From: Lentzea waywayandensis
Lineage (GTDB): Bacteria; Actinomycetota; Actinomycetes; Mycobacteriales; Pseudonocardiaceae
DNA length: 64,000 nt
NCBI RefSeq assembly: GCF_900115955.1
Contig: NZ_FOYL01000007.1
Span: 124,001 to 188,000 of the forward strand
Direction of reading: 5' to 3'
The position numbers and the translations under genes are program-made. Below are positions 36,167 to 43,433 of this stretch, piece after piece (position 1 is the first letter of the stretch; each line of letters starts with the position of its first letter). The notes beneath the pieces are model-generated. The model made no database searches, was not told where the DNA came from, and worked only from the letters and a program-made list of their open reading frames with translations.

Positions 36167-36926
36167 GGGTCACCACCTGGTTCGGCAGGATCGGGCGGTC
36201 CTGCCAGTGGCTGCCCGAGTCCAGCACGGCGGTGGCGAACGTCGGCCGCACCCACTTGTAGCGCTCGACCGTGCGTCCGTCCTCCTCCACCTTGATGTAG
36301 AGGCCTTCCATGTCGTCGTCCGAATCCGTCTCCGCGACAACGACTTCCGGGTCCTGCCCCGCCGCCCGTGCCGCCTCGACCAGCGCGTCACGCCACCCCG
36401 GAGTGCGGCACAGGGACGGGCCGATCAGCGCGGTCAGGTCTTTGAGCTTGCGCAACGGCCCTTCGTGCAGCACCGGCACGGACACCACCGGTGTGCCGGC
36501 GAGCACCCGGCGACGTTCCGGCGTGGACAGGAACTCGCCGGTCTCGCGGTCGAGCAGGTCGAACTCGCAGAAGTGGTGCGGCAGCGCGTCGTAGAACACG
36601 GTGTGCTTGGCGTACAACCATTCCCCGTAGAGCACGTACCGCGTGCCGAGCCTCTCCCACAGCACGCCCTGGTGCGTCGCGGCCCAGGCCTTCAGCAGCG
36701 CGAACTGCCGTTCCCGCGGCCCGCCCACCAGGAAATGGCCGCGTGACTGGAGTTTCAGCACACCGCCGGAGTCGAAGCTGATGCCCGCGTTGGCACCGTC
36801 GAGCTTCTCCTCGACGACCAGGTGCCGTCCCGCGATCGCGCGGAACGGCACCTGGTCGAGGTCCTCGTCGCCCGGTTGCAGGCGCGAGCCCTCCAGGTGG
36901 GGCGTTCGCGGGTACTTGCGCAACAT
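36159..36926 (-). CDS. ATP-dependent RNA ligase family protein
   Basis: 255 residues of the covalent nucleotidyltransferase superfamily. Motif I with the adenylated lysine is HLVVEEKLDGANAGISFDS (Lys41); later motifs are GTRYVLYGEWLYAKHTVFYD, HHFCEFDLLDRETGEF (motif III/IIIa), DDMEGLYIKVEEDG (motif IV, EG) and VERYKWVRPTFATAV (motif V, YKWVR). It is short, essentially a catalytic core like other small RNA ligases. First gene of a two-gene operon with the HD-kinase. Together they can in principle heal and seal broken RNA, for example tRNA cut by a toxin. Confidence 0.88.
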   Translation of the reverse strand: MLRKYPRTPHLEGSRLQPGDEDLDQVPFRAIAGRHLVVEEKLDGANAGISFDSGGVLKLQSRGHFLVGGPRERQFALLKAWAATHQGVLWERLGTRYVLYGEWLYAKHTVFYDALPHHFCEFDLLDRETGEFLSTPERRRVLAGTPVVSVPVLHEGPLRKLKDLTALIGPSLCRTPGWRDALVEAARAAGQDPEVVVAETDSDDDMEGLYIKVEEDGRTVERYKWVRPTFATAVLDSGSHWQDRPILPNQVVTRV

Positions 36927-36968
36927 GCCCCGATTTGTATCCCGTTCGTGCGCCCGCGAGCGAACGGT

Positions 36969-37730
36969 TTACGCCTGGCCGACGAACGCCGCCTTGTCGG
37001 AGTTGAAGGTCGGCTCGAACACGAGCTGCATCTCGCCGGGCTGCGCGCCCACCGCGTACGCGACGTGGAAGGTGTAGGTCTTGCCCGGCAGCACGGTCGC
37101 CGAGTCGAACGTGCTGTCGCAGCCGCCGCTGCTGTCGAACACCATGTCGGCCTTCTGCCCGTTGAACTGCGCGTCGGTGCCGACCGACATCAGCGCGGTC
37201 TCGAACGCGGCGCTCGTCCCGTTGGTGATGGTGATCTCGAACTTCACCGCGCGGGCGATGTTCGGCGGCGCCGCGTACTGGCCGGGCGTGCACGCGACCG
37301 GTGCGGCGACGTCGACGGAAAGGCCGTTCGCCCACGAGTACCGCTTGCCCCAGGTGGGATTCTCGGCGATCGCGTCCTGCCTGGCGGTCTCACCGGGGGC
37401 GCCGACCTGACCCTGGTTGACGTCGCCGCCGAGGATCTTGTCGAGCTCCTTGACCGCGGCCTGCTGCGCCACCACGGTCAGCACGATCGCCAGGACACAA
37501 AGGACGACACCGACCGCCGCGAGAACCTTGCGGGTGCCGAACAACGCGATGACGCCGAGCACGATCCCGACGAACGCGGCGATCGCGGTGAGGTTGTTGA
37601 GGAAGATGACCCACGAGCCGACGACACCGACGATCCCGAGGATCACCGCGGTCCAGGCGAGCGCACCGAATCTTGTGGGTCTCTGCGGTGCGGCCGGAGG
37701 CGGGGTGTAGATGGGCGTGGGGTAGGTCAT
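36969..37730 (-). CDS. Membrane-anchored DUF4352-like protein
   Basis: 253 residues. A proline-rich cytoplasmic N-terminus (PTPIYTPPPAAPQRPTRFG) is followed by three hydrophobic segments (FGALAWTAVILGIVGVVGSW; LTAIAAFVGIVLGVIALFG; VLAAVGVVLCVLAIVLTVVA) and an outer domain of about 150 residues in which FEITITNGTSAAFETALMSV and LPGKTYTFHVAYAVGAQPGE resemble the Ig-like DUF4352 fold. Function unknown. ATG 37730 was preferred over GTG 37733 because AGGAG lies 5 bases before it. The 142-base gap to the divergent protease gene holds the perfect palindrome ACTCGATCGAGT (37809-37820). Confidence 0.8.
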   Translation of the reverse strand: MTYPTPIYTPPPAAPQRPTRFGALAWTAVILGIVGVVGSWVIFLNNLTAIAAFVGIVLGVIALFGTRKVLAAVGVVLCVLAIVLTVVAQQAAVKELDKILGGDVNQGQVGAPGETARQDAIAENPTWGKRYSWANGLSVDVAAPVACTPGQYAAPPNIARAVKFEITITNGTSAAFETALMSVGTDAQFNGQKADMVFDSSGGCDSTFDSATVLPGKTYTFHVAYAVGAQPGEMQLVFEPTFNSDKAAFVGQA

Positions 37731-37875
37731 CACGGCTCCTGGCGGTTGCGATGTGTGACCACGACGTCGATTGGTCTGCTTTACCCGTTAGCCCCACCCA
37801 GCAGCGTCACTCGATCGAGTTACGATCGGCCAGTCAGCCGACTGCCGAAGGTAGCGAAGCGACTACGATCCGTAC

Positions 37876-38676
37876 ATGGCACGACGACTCGCCGGAACCC
37901 TGCTCGCCGTGATCGCGGCCCTCGGCGTGACGACGGCGCCGGCACAGGCCACTGTCGACCTCGCCGGCACGGTGAAACTGAGCAACTGCTCCGGCTCGCT
38001 CGTTCGCCTGCCTTCCTCGGCTCCCGCGGACAAGGCGCTCGTCCTCACGAACGGGCACTGCGTCGAACTGATGAAGCCAGGCCAGGTGTTCGTCGACAAG
38101 CCGGTGGACCGCACCTTCACGCTGCTGGGCGGCTCCGGCGCGGAGATCGGGAAGCTGAAGAGCTCCAGGATCGTCTACGCGACGATGACCGGCACCGATG
38201 CCGCGCTCTACCAGCTCGACGCGACGTACCAGCAGATCCAGCGGCAGCACGGCAGCCGCGCGCTCGAACTGTCGGCCTCGCGCCCCGTCGCCAAGACGGA
38301 GATCCGGATCGTCTCCGGGTACTGGAAGCGGATCTACTCCTGCCAGATCGACGGCTTCGTCCACCAGGTCAAGGAAGCGAGCTGGACCTGGCGCGACTCG
38401 CTGCGCTACACGCCCTCGTGCGACACCATCGGCGGCACGTCAGGCTCGCCGATCATCGACGACGCGAGCGGCAAGGTCGTCGGCGTCAACAACACCGGCA
38501 ACGAGAGCGGCGGCCGCTGCACGATGAACAACCCGTGCGAGGTCGACGCCGGCGGCAAGATCACCGTCCGCAAGGGCACCAACTACGGCCAGCAGACCTT
38601 CGGCTTCGTCTCCTGCTTCAGCTCCGGCACGACGCTGAACCTCGCGCTGCCCGGCTGCACGCTCGCGAAGCCCTGA
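37876..38676 (+). CDS. Secreted trypsin-like serine protease
   Basis: 266 residues with signal peptide RRLAGTLLAVIAALGVTTAP-AQA. S1-type fold: catalytic His61 in ALVLTNGHCVEL, Asp probably in TMTGTDAALYQLD, and Ser in DTIGGTSGSPIIDDASGKVV; six or more cysteines suggest disulphides. The His-Cys pairing and GxSGSP motif are like glutamyl-endopeptidase/V8-type members. Expected to act outside the cell; substrate unknown. It is followed by a strong terminator. Confidence 0.9.
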   Translation: MARRLAGTLLAVIAALGVTTAPAQATVDLAGTVKLSNCSGSLVRLPSSAPADKALVLTNGHCVELMKPGQVFVDKPVDRTFTLLGGSGAEIGKLKSSRIVYATMTGTDAALYQLDATYQQIQRQHGSRALELSASRPVAKTEIRIVSGYWKRIYSCQIDGFVHQVKEASWTWRDSLRYTPSCDTIGGTSGSPIIDDASGKVVGVNNTGNESGGRCTMNNPCEVDAGGKITVRKGTNYGQQTFGFVSCFSSGTTLNLALPGCTLAKP

Positions 38677-38685
38677 GAACGCGGA

Positions 38686-38719
38686 GAATCCGGGACGCCC
38701 CTGCCCGCGTCCCGGATTC
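38686..38719. terminator. Bidirectional intrinsic terminator
   Basis: GAATCCGGGACGC (38686-38698) pairs perfectly with 38707-38719 around an 8-base loop, between the convergent protease and hydrolase genes. Confidence 0.85.
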
Positions 38720-38744
38720 CCCGTCTATCGATTCGTCTGTCGAA

Positions 38745-39545
38745 CTACCGCGCGGCGCGCGCGATCAGGTCGGCCACGGTGTCCGGCTGCGACACCGCCA
38801 CCGAGTGCGAGGCGCCCCGGACCTCGACGACCGCACGGGCGTGGGCGCGCTCGGCCATCCACTTCTGCGCGGCGATCGGGATGTTCTTGTCCTTGCCCGC
38901 CACCACGAAGTACGACGGGATGGTGTGCCACGCGGGCTCGCCGGCCTTCTCGGTCAGCGCGGTGTCGTTGATCGGCCGCTGCGTCGCCGCCGCCAGTGTC
39001 GCGTCCTTGCGGGACACGTCGGCCGCGAACTGCTGCCAGTACTTGTCCTGCTGGATCGTCAGGTCCTTGCTGCCGTCACCGATGTCGATGACCGACAGCG
39101 TGTCGCCGAGGGTGCTGCCCGGGAACTTGTTCGACAGTTCGAGGGCGCTCTCGCCCTTCTCCGGCGCGAACGCCGCGACGTAGACGAGTGACTTCACGTT
39201 CGGGTTGCCGAGTGCCGCCTGCGACTGGACCATGCCGCCGTAGGAGTGTCCGGCGAGGATGATCGGCCCCTCGATCGAGGCGAGCACCTTGCGCAGGTAG
39301 TTCGCGTCGCCGGTGACGGACCTGAGCGGGTTCGCGACCGCGACGACCGGGAATCCCTTGCGCTGCAGGCGTTCCACGACACCGTTCCAGCTGGACGCGT
39401 CGGCGAACGCACCGTGCACCAGCACGACGGTCGGCTTCTTGGTGCCCTGCTTCTCGGTCTCCTCCGAGGCACCGGCACCGGACGGAACAACGGCAGCCAG
39501 CGCCAGCAGCGTCCCCAGAACCGCGAACACCTTACGAACTCGCAT
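38745..39545 (-). CDS. Secreted alpha/beta hydrolase
   Basis: 266 residues starting RVRKVFAVLGTLLALAAVVP-SGAGA, a signal peptide. The hydrolase fold shows PTVVLVHGAFADASSWNGVV (oxyanion region), nucleophile Ser in IILAGHSYGGMVQSQAA, an acid in VVAGKDKNIPIAAQ and the catalytic His in VEVRGASHSVAVSQPD. Similar exported hydrolases are common in actinomycetes; the substrate is unknown. The MarR regulator gene lies 113 bases upstream on the same strand; an inverted repeat in that gap may be its operator. Confidence 0.88.
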   Translation of the reverse strand: MRVRKVFAVLGTLLALAAVVPSGAGASEETEKQGTKKPTVVLVHGAFADASSWNGVVERLQRKGFPVVAVANPLRSVTGDANYLRKVLASIEGPIILAGHSYGGMVQSQAALGNPNVKSLVYVAAFAPEKGESALELSNKFPGSTLGDTLSVIDIGDGSKDLTIQQDKYWQQFAADVSRKDATLAAATQRPINDTALTEKAGEPAWHTIPSYFVVAGKDKNIPIAAQKWMAERAHARAVVEVRGASHSVAVSQPDTVADLIARAAR

Positions 39546-39584
39546 TGGTCTCTCACTCTCTCGTCGGGCACCGTGGCGGTGGTG

Positions 39585-39613
39585 CATCGTGCTCGATTAG
39601 GTCGTGCACGATG
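39585..39613. promoter_or_regulatory. Inverted repeat upstream of the hydrolase gene
   Basis: CATCGTGC (39585-39592) and GCACGATG (39606-39613) are perfect 8-base inverted arms with a 13-base spacer; the right arm sits in the palindrome TCGTGCACGA (39602-39611). A related GCACGCGATG follows at about 39637. It starts 40 bases upstream of the hydrolase start and is a candidate MarR operator. Confidence 0.5.
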
Positions 39614-39658
39614 TAAGTTACCCGACGAGTTACCTCGCACGCGATGTGTTTCAGCTCA

Positions 39659-40111
39659 CTAGCGCTCGGCGCCGTGCTTGACCCGGTTCAGCGCCTTGCG
39701 GAGAACGGTGATCTCCTCGAGGGTCATGCCGAGCGCCTTGCCGAGCTGGTTGAACATCTCGGCGCCGATCCACCGCAGGTCACGGCCCTTGTCCGTGAGC
39801 TGGACGAGCACCGAGCGCTCGTCGTCGGGGTGCGTGACGCGCACCAGCAGGCCGCTCTTCTCCAGCCGCTTGATCAACGGCGAGAGCGTGCTGTACTCCA
39901 GGTCGAGTTCGTGCACGAGCTCCCGGATCGGCCTCGAGTCCCGCTCCCACAGCAGCAGCATCACCAGGAACTGCGGGTAGGTGATGCCCGCCTTGTCGAG
40001 GATCGGGCGGTAGAAGCCGGTGACCGCTCGCGACGTCGTGTAGAGGTCGAAGCAGAGCAGGTCGGAGACCGTGGGGGTCACGGCGGACGGCGCGTCGGGA
40101 GTAGTGCTCAC
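39659..40111 (-). CDS. MarR-family regulator, OhrR-like
   Basis: 150 residues. The N-terminal LLCFDLYTTSRAVTGFYRPI has the single cysteine in the place used by OhrR peroxide sensors, followed by KAGITYPQFLVMLLLWERDS and the winged helix VHELDLEYSTLSPLIKRLEK, SGLLVRVTHPDDERSVLVQL. It may therefore sense organic hydroperoxides; no ohr gene is visible nearby, and its likely target is the downstream hydrolase or itself. GTG 40111 (VSTTPDAP) is chosen as start. Confidence 0.88.
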   Translation of the reverse strand: MSTTPDAPSAVTPTVSDLLCFDLYTTSRAVTGFYRPILDKAGITYPQFLVMLLLWERDSRPIRELVHELDLEYSTLSPLIKRLEKSGLLVRVTHPDDERSVLVQLTDKGRDLRWIGAEMFNQLGKALGMTLEEITVLRKALNRVKHGAER

Positions 40112-40198
40112 GCTTTTCAGGCTACTCGGCGCCAACCACCGCAGCGGCGTGATCGGTTACGGCACGCCAGCAGAACACGTGGGCGGACCCGCCCTGGC

Positions 40199-40708
40199 CT
40201 AAGACCAGGGCTCGTCCAGTGCCGAGGCCTCGGCACCCGCGGAGCGCAACTCGTCGCGCACCACGCGATAGGCGAGGCCTTCCGCATAACCCTTGCGCGC
40301 CAACGCACCCACGAGCCGGCGGATCTTCGCTGTCTCGTCCACGCCGGACATGGTGCGCAGGCGTTTGCGGACCAGTTCGCGGGCACGCTCTTCCTCGGCC
40401 TCGCTGTCGACCGCGGCGACGGCCTCGGCCACCACCTCGTCCGCCACGCCCTTGCGACGCAGTTCCATGGCCAGGGCACGGCGGCCCAGACCGTTGTACG
40501 TGTGCCGGGACCGCACCCACATCTCGGCGAACTGCGCGTCGTCGATCAGGCCGGCGCGGTCGAACTTGCCGAGGACGACCTCGGCGACACCGGGGCTGAT
40601 CTCCTTGCGCAGCAGGGCGTCGTACAGCTCCTGCCGGGAGCGGGCCCGAGCGGTGAGCAGCGCGTAGCAGATGTCCCGCGCCTTGCGCTGCTCCTCAGCC
40701 TCGTCCAA
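40199..40708 (-). CDS. recX: Regulatory protein RecX
   Basis: 169 residues; binds RecA filaments and limits their activity. Typical three-repeat helical features: RDICYALLTARARSRQELYD, DRAGLIDDAQFAEMWVRSRH and GRRALAMELRRKGVADEVV. TTG at 40708 is the likely start, behind GAGGG. It begins 11 bases after the recA stop and is co-transcribed. Confidence 0.93.
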   Translation of the reverse strand: MDEAEEQRKARDICYALLTARARSRQELYDALLRKEISPGVAEVVLGKFDRAGLIDDAQFAEMWVRSRHTYNGLGRRALAMELRRKGVADEVVAEAVAAVDSEAEEERARELVRKRLRTMSGVDETAKIRRLVGALARKGYAEGLAYRVVRDELRSAGAEASALDEPWS

Positions 40709-40719
40709 CCCTCACGACC

Positions 40720-41766
40720 TCAGAACTCGACCGGAGCGACGGGAACCGTCTCGTCGGCGTCGAGGGTGGCGCCGATGCCGAGCTTGTCCTTGATGCGCTT
40801 CTCGACCTCGTTGGCGATGTCCGGGTTGTCCAGCAGGAACTTGCGGGCGTTCTCCTTGCCCTGACCCAGCTGGTCGCCCTCGTAGGTGTACCAGGCGCCG
40901 GACTTGCGCAGGATGCCCTGGTCGACACCCATGTCGATGAGCGAGCCCTCGCGGCTGATGCCCTTGCCGTAGAGGATGTCGAACTCGGCCTGCTTGAACG
41001 GCGGCGCGACCTTGTTCTTCACGACCTTGACCCTGGTGCGGTTGCCGACGGGCTCGCCGCCGTCCTTCAGGGTCTCGATGCGGCGCACGTCCAGACGCAC
41101 GGAGGCGTAGAACTTCAGCGCCTTACCACCGGTCGTGGTCTCCGGGGAGCCGAACATCACGCCGATCTTCTCGCGCAGCTGGTTGATGAAGATCGCGGTC
41201 GTGTTGGAGTTGCTGAGCGCACCCGTGATCTTGCGCAGCGCCTGGCTCATCAGGCGGGCCTGCAGACCGACGTGGTTGTCGCCCATCTCGCCCTCGATCT
41301 CGGCGCGCGGCACGAGGGCGGCGACCGAGTCGATGACCAGGATGTCGAGTGCGCCGGAGCGGACCAGCATGTCCGCGATCTCGAGCGCCTGCTCACCGGT
41401 GTCGGGCTGCGACACCAGGAGCGCGTCGGTGTCGACGCCCAGCTTCTTCGCGTACTCGGGGTCCAGGGCGTGCTCCGCGTCGATGAACGCCGCGATGCCG
41501 CCGGCCTTCTGCGCGTTCGCCACGGCGTGCAGCGCCACGGTCGTCTTACCCGACGACTCCGGACCGTAGATCTCGACGACCCGGCCACGCGGCAGGCCAC
41601 CGATGCCGAGCGCCACGTCCAGGGCGATCGCGCCGGTCGGGATCACGGCGATCGGGGCGCGGCCCTCTTCACCGAGGCGCATCACGGAGCCCTTGCCGAA
41701 CTGCTTGTCGATCTGCGCCAGGGCCAGCTCGAGCGCTTTGTCCCGGTCGGGTGCTGCGGGTGCCAT
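40720..41766 (-). CDS. recA: Recombinase RecA
   Basis: 348 residues, central to homologous recombination and SOS induction. Walker [19 protein letters not shown], Walker [22 protein letters not shown]2 loop [20 protein letters not shown] and the acidic C-terminus are all intact; no intein interrupts it, unlike M. tuberculosis. ATG 41766 gives the usual N-terminus [21 protein letters not shown] consensus SOS box lies 105 bases upstream. Confidence 0.98.
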   Translation of the reverse strand: MAPAAPDRDKALELALAQIDKQFGKGSVMRLGEEGRAPIAVIPTGAIALDVALGIGGLPRGRVVEIYGPESSGKTTVALHAVANAQKAGGIAAFIDAEHALDPEYAKKLGVDTDALLVSQPDTGEQALEIADMLVRSGALDILVIDSVAALVPRAEIEGEMGDNHVGLQARLMSQALRKITGALSNSNTTAIFINQLREKIGVMFGSPETTTGGKALKFYASVRLDVRRIETLKDGGEPVGNRTRVKVVKNKVAPPFKQAEFDILYGKGISREGSLIDMGVDQGILRKSGAWYTYEGDQLGQGKENARKFLLDNPDIANEVEKRIKDKLGIGATLDADETVPVAPVEF

Positions 41767-41871
41767 CTTGGGTCCACCTTTTGTCGTCTGCCGTTGCTTC
41801 GTCATGTTGGACCTGACGCTACTGGCGGGGTCTGACAATTCTGCGAAGCCGGGGGTCGGGGCCACTGTAGC

Positions 41872-41885
41872 CGAACACGTGTTCG
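41872..41885. promoter_or_regulatory. SOS box (LexA site) of recA
   Basis: CGAACACGTGTTCG, a perfect palindrome that fits the actinobacterial LexA consensus CGAAC-N4-GTTCG, located between the DUF3046 gene and recA. Confidence 0.92.
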
Positions 41886-41913
41886 AGCACACGCGACACT
41901 CCCGGCTCCTCGC

Positions 41914-42108
41914 TCAGCGGCGATTTTCCGGAACATCGAACGCTTCGCAGACCGCGATCCAGACTTCCTTGCCCCCGGTTCCGGCCTCCAGCGCCTCGTC
42001 GGCGGTACGGCCCCCGAGCGACGACAGCACGTGGTCACGGGCGATCATCTCGGCCCTGACCTGGCCGAACTCCCCCGCCATGAGTTTGCGGAACATGGTG
42101 ATGCGCAC
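41914..42108 (-). CDS. DUF3046 family protein
   Basis: 64 residues, RITMFRKLMAGEFGQVRAEM followed by ARDHVLSSLGGRTADEALEA and EVWIAVCEAFDVPENRR. It matches the small DUF3046 family found just upstream of recA in actinobacteria (Rv2738c position). Function unknown. Ten bases downstream of the MFS gene on the same strand. Confidence 0.88.
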   Translation of the reverse strand: MRITMFRKLMAGEFGQVRAEMIARDHVLSSLGGRTADEALEAGTGGKEVWIAVCEAFDVPENRR

Positions 42109-42117
42109 CGGAAGACC

Positions 42118-43380
42118 CTAACGAACGGGCCTGCGCAGTGATGCGAAGAGGCACACGACGAGCAGCGGCAGCGCGACGAACCCGACGATGAGCCCGAGCG
42201 CCGCGTACGACCACGCCGTCACGACGACGCCGGACACCGCTCCCCCGACGGCGGCGCCGACGTTCATCACCAGATCGGACAGTCCCTGCGCGGCGGGCCT
42301 GTCCTCGACCCGCACGGACTCGGTCAGCAACGCGGATCCCGCCACCATCCCGGCCGACCAGCCGAACCCGAGCAGCGCCAGTCCCGCGGCGAGCTGCGGG
42401 GCGTCGTGCGAGGGCGCCATTCCCGCGACCCCGGACGCCGCCACCACCAGCGACGCGCCGATCGCGAGCACCGGCACGCGGCCCAGCCGGTCCGCCATCC
42501 ACCCGAACAACGGGCTGGCGGCGTACATCGCGGCGACGTGCAGGCTGATCACGACGCCGACCACGCGCAACGACGACCCGGCGTGGTTCATGTGCACCGG
42601 TGTCATCGACATCAGCCCGACCATCGCGGTGTGGCACAACGTCACACCAACGAGTGCAAGTCGTGCCATCGGGCCGAGCGTCGCCCAGACCTTGAGGCCG
42701 CGGGGACTCTCGCCGCTGGCGCCACCGGCACAGCAGTCCGGGGATTCGACCGGCCGGGTGCTCTTCACGACGACCAGCGGGTCCGGTCGCAGCCCGAACT
42801 GGATCACCAGCACCGCGGCGCCGAGCACGACGGCCGCCAGCAGGAACGGCCCCACGCCGGCGGGCAGGCCCAGGGAGGCGGCCGCGCGTCCGGCCGGGTC
42901 GGCGAGGTTCGGGCCGATGATCGCGCCGATCATGGCCGCCCACACCACGCGGGAGAGTTCGCGCGCACGGCGTTGCGGATGCGCCAGATCCGTTGCGGCA
43001 TAACGAGCCGCGTAGTTCGCGCTGGACGCCCCTCCGAACAGGAGGAGGCCCACCAGCAACACCTGCCACAAACCGAGGCCCACGGCGACAGCGGCGATCA
43101 ACGCGCCGAGCCCGCCCATGCCGTAGCCGAGGACGAGCGCGGGACGACGCCCGCTGCGTTGCGCGAGCCGGGCTCCGGGCAGAGCGAGCAGCGCGGCACC
43201 GGCGACGGCCGCGGTCTGCGCGAGCCCTCCGACGGCCTCGGACCCGGACAGCGACGCGGCGATCAGCGTGCTGAACGCGAGGCCGATCGTCACCGCCGCC
43301 GACCCCAGGATCTGGGTGCCGGTCAGCACGCGGACGACCTTGCGCTGCACGCGTTCGACCTGCGGCGCGACGGTCACCAT
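42118..43380 (-). CDS. MFS transporter
   Basis: 420 residues with about twelve transmembrane helices. Motif A-like loop GARLAQRSGRRPALVLGYGM after helix 2 and its repeat FGWMADRLGRVPVLAIGASL in the second half. A hydrophilic central loop contains PVESPDCCAGGASGESPRGL with a Cys-Cys pair, unusual for these transporters and conceivably metal-binding. Substrate unknown. ATG 43380; 53 bases downstream of the Hsp70-like gene. Confidence 0.87.
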   Translation of the reverse strand: MVTVAPQVERVQRKVVRVLTGTQILGSAAVTIGLAFSTLIAASLSGSEAVGGLAQTAAVAGAALLALPGARLAQRSGRRPALVLGYGMGGLGALIAAVAVGLGLWQVLLVGLLLFGGASSANYAARYAATDLAHPQRRARELSRVVWAAMIGAIIGPNLADPAGRAAASLGLPAGVGPFLLAAVVLGAAVLVIQFGLRPDPLVVVKSTRPVESPDCCAGGASGESPRGLKVWATLGPMARLALVGVTLCHTAMVGLMSMTPVHMNHAGSSLRVVGVVISLHVAAMYAASPLFGWMADRLGRVPVLAIGASLVVAASGVAGMAPSHDAPQLAAGLALLGFGWSAGMVAGSALLTESVRVEDRPAAQGLSDLVMNVGAAVGGAVSGVVVTAWSYAALGLIVGFVALPLLVVCLFASLRRPVR

Positions 43381-43433
43381 GATCACGATCGTGGCACGGC
43401 GCGGCCTCTCGCCGACAGGTCCATCAGGGGCGG

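Noticed and set aside
41872-41885. CGAACACGTGTTCG considered as part of the dispersed palindrome family
   Set aside because: Its sequence fits the LexA consensus and its place before recA explains it; it lacks the ATATAT core.
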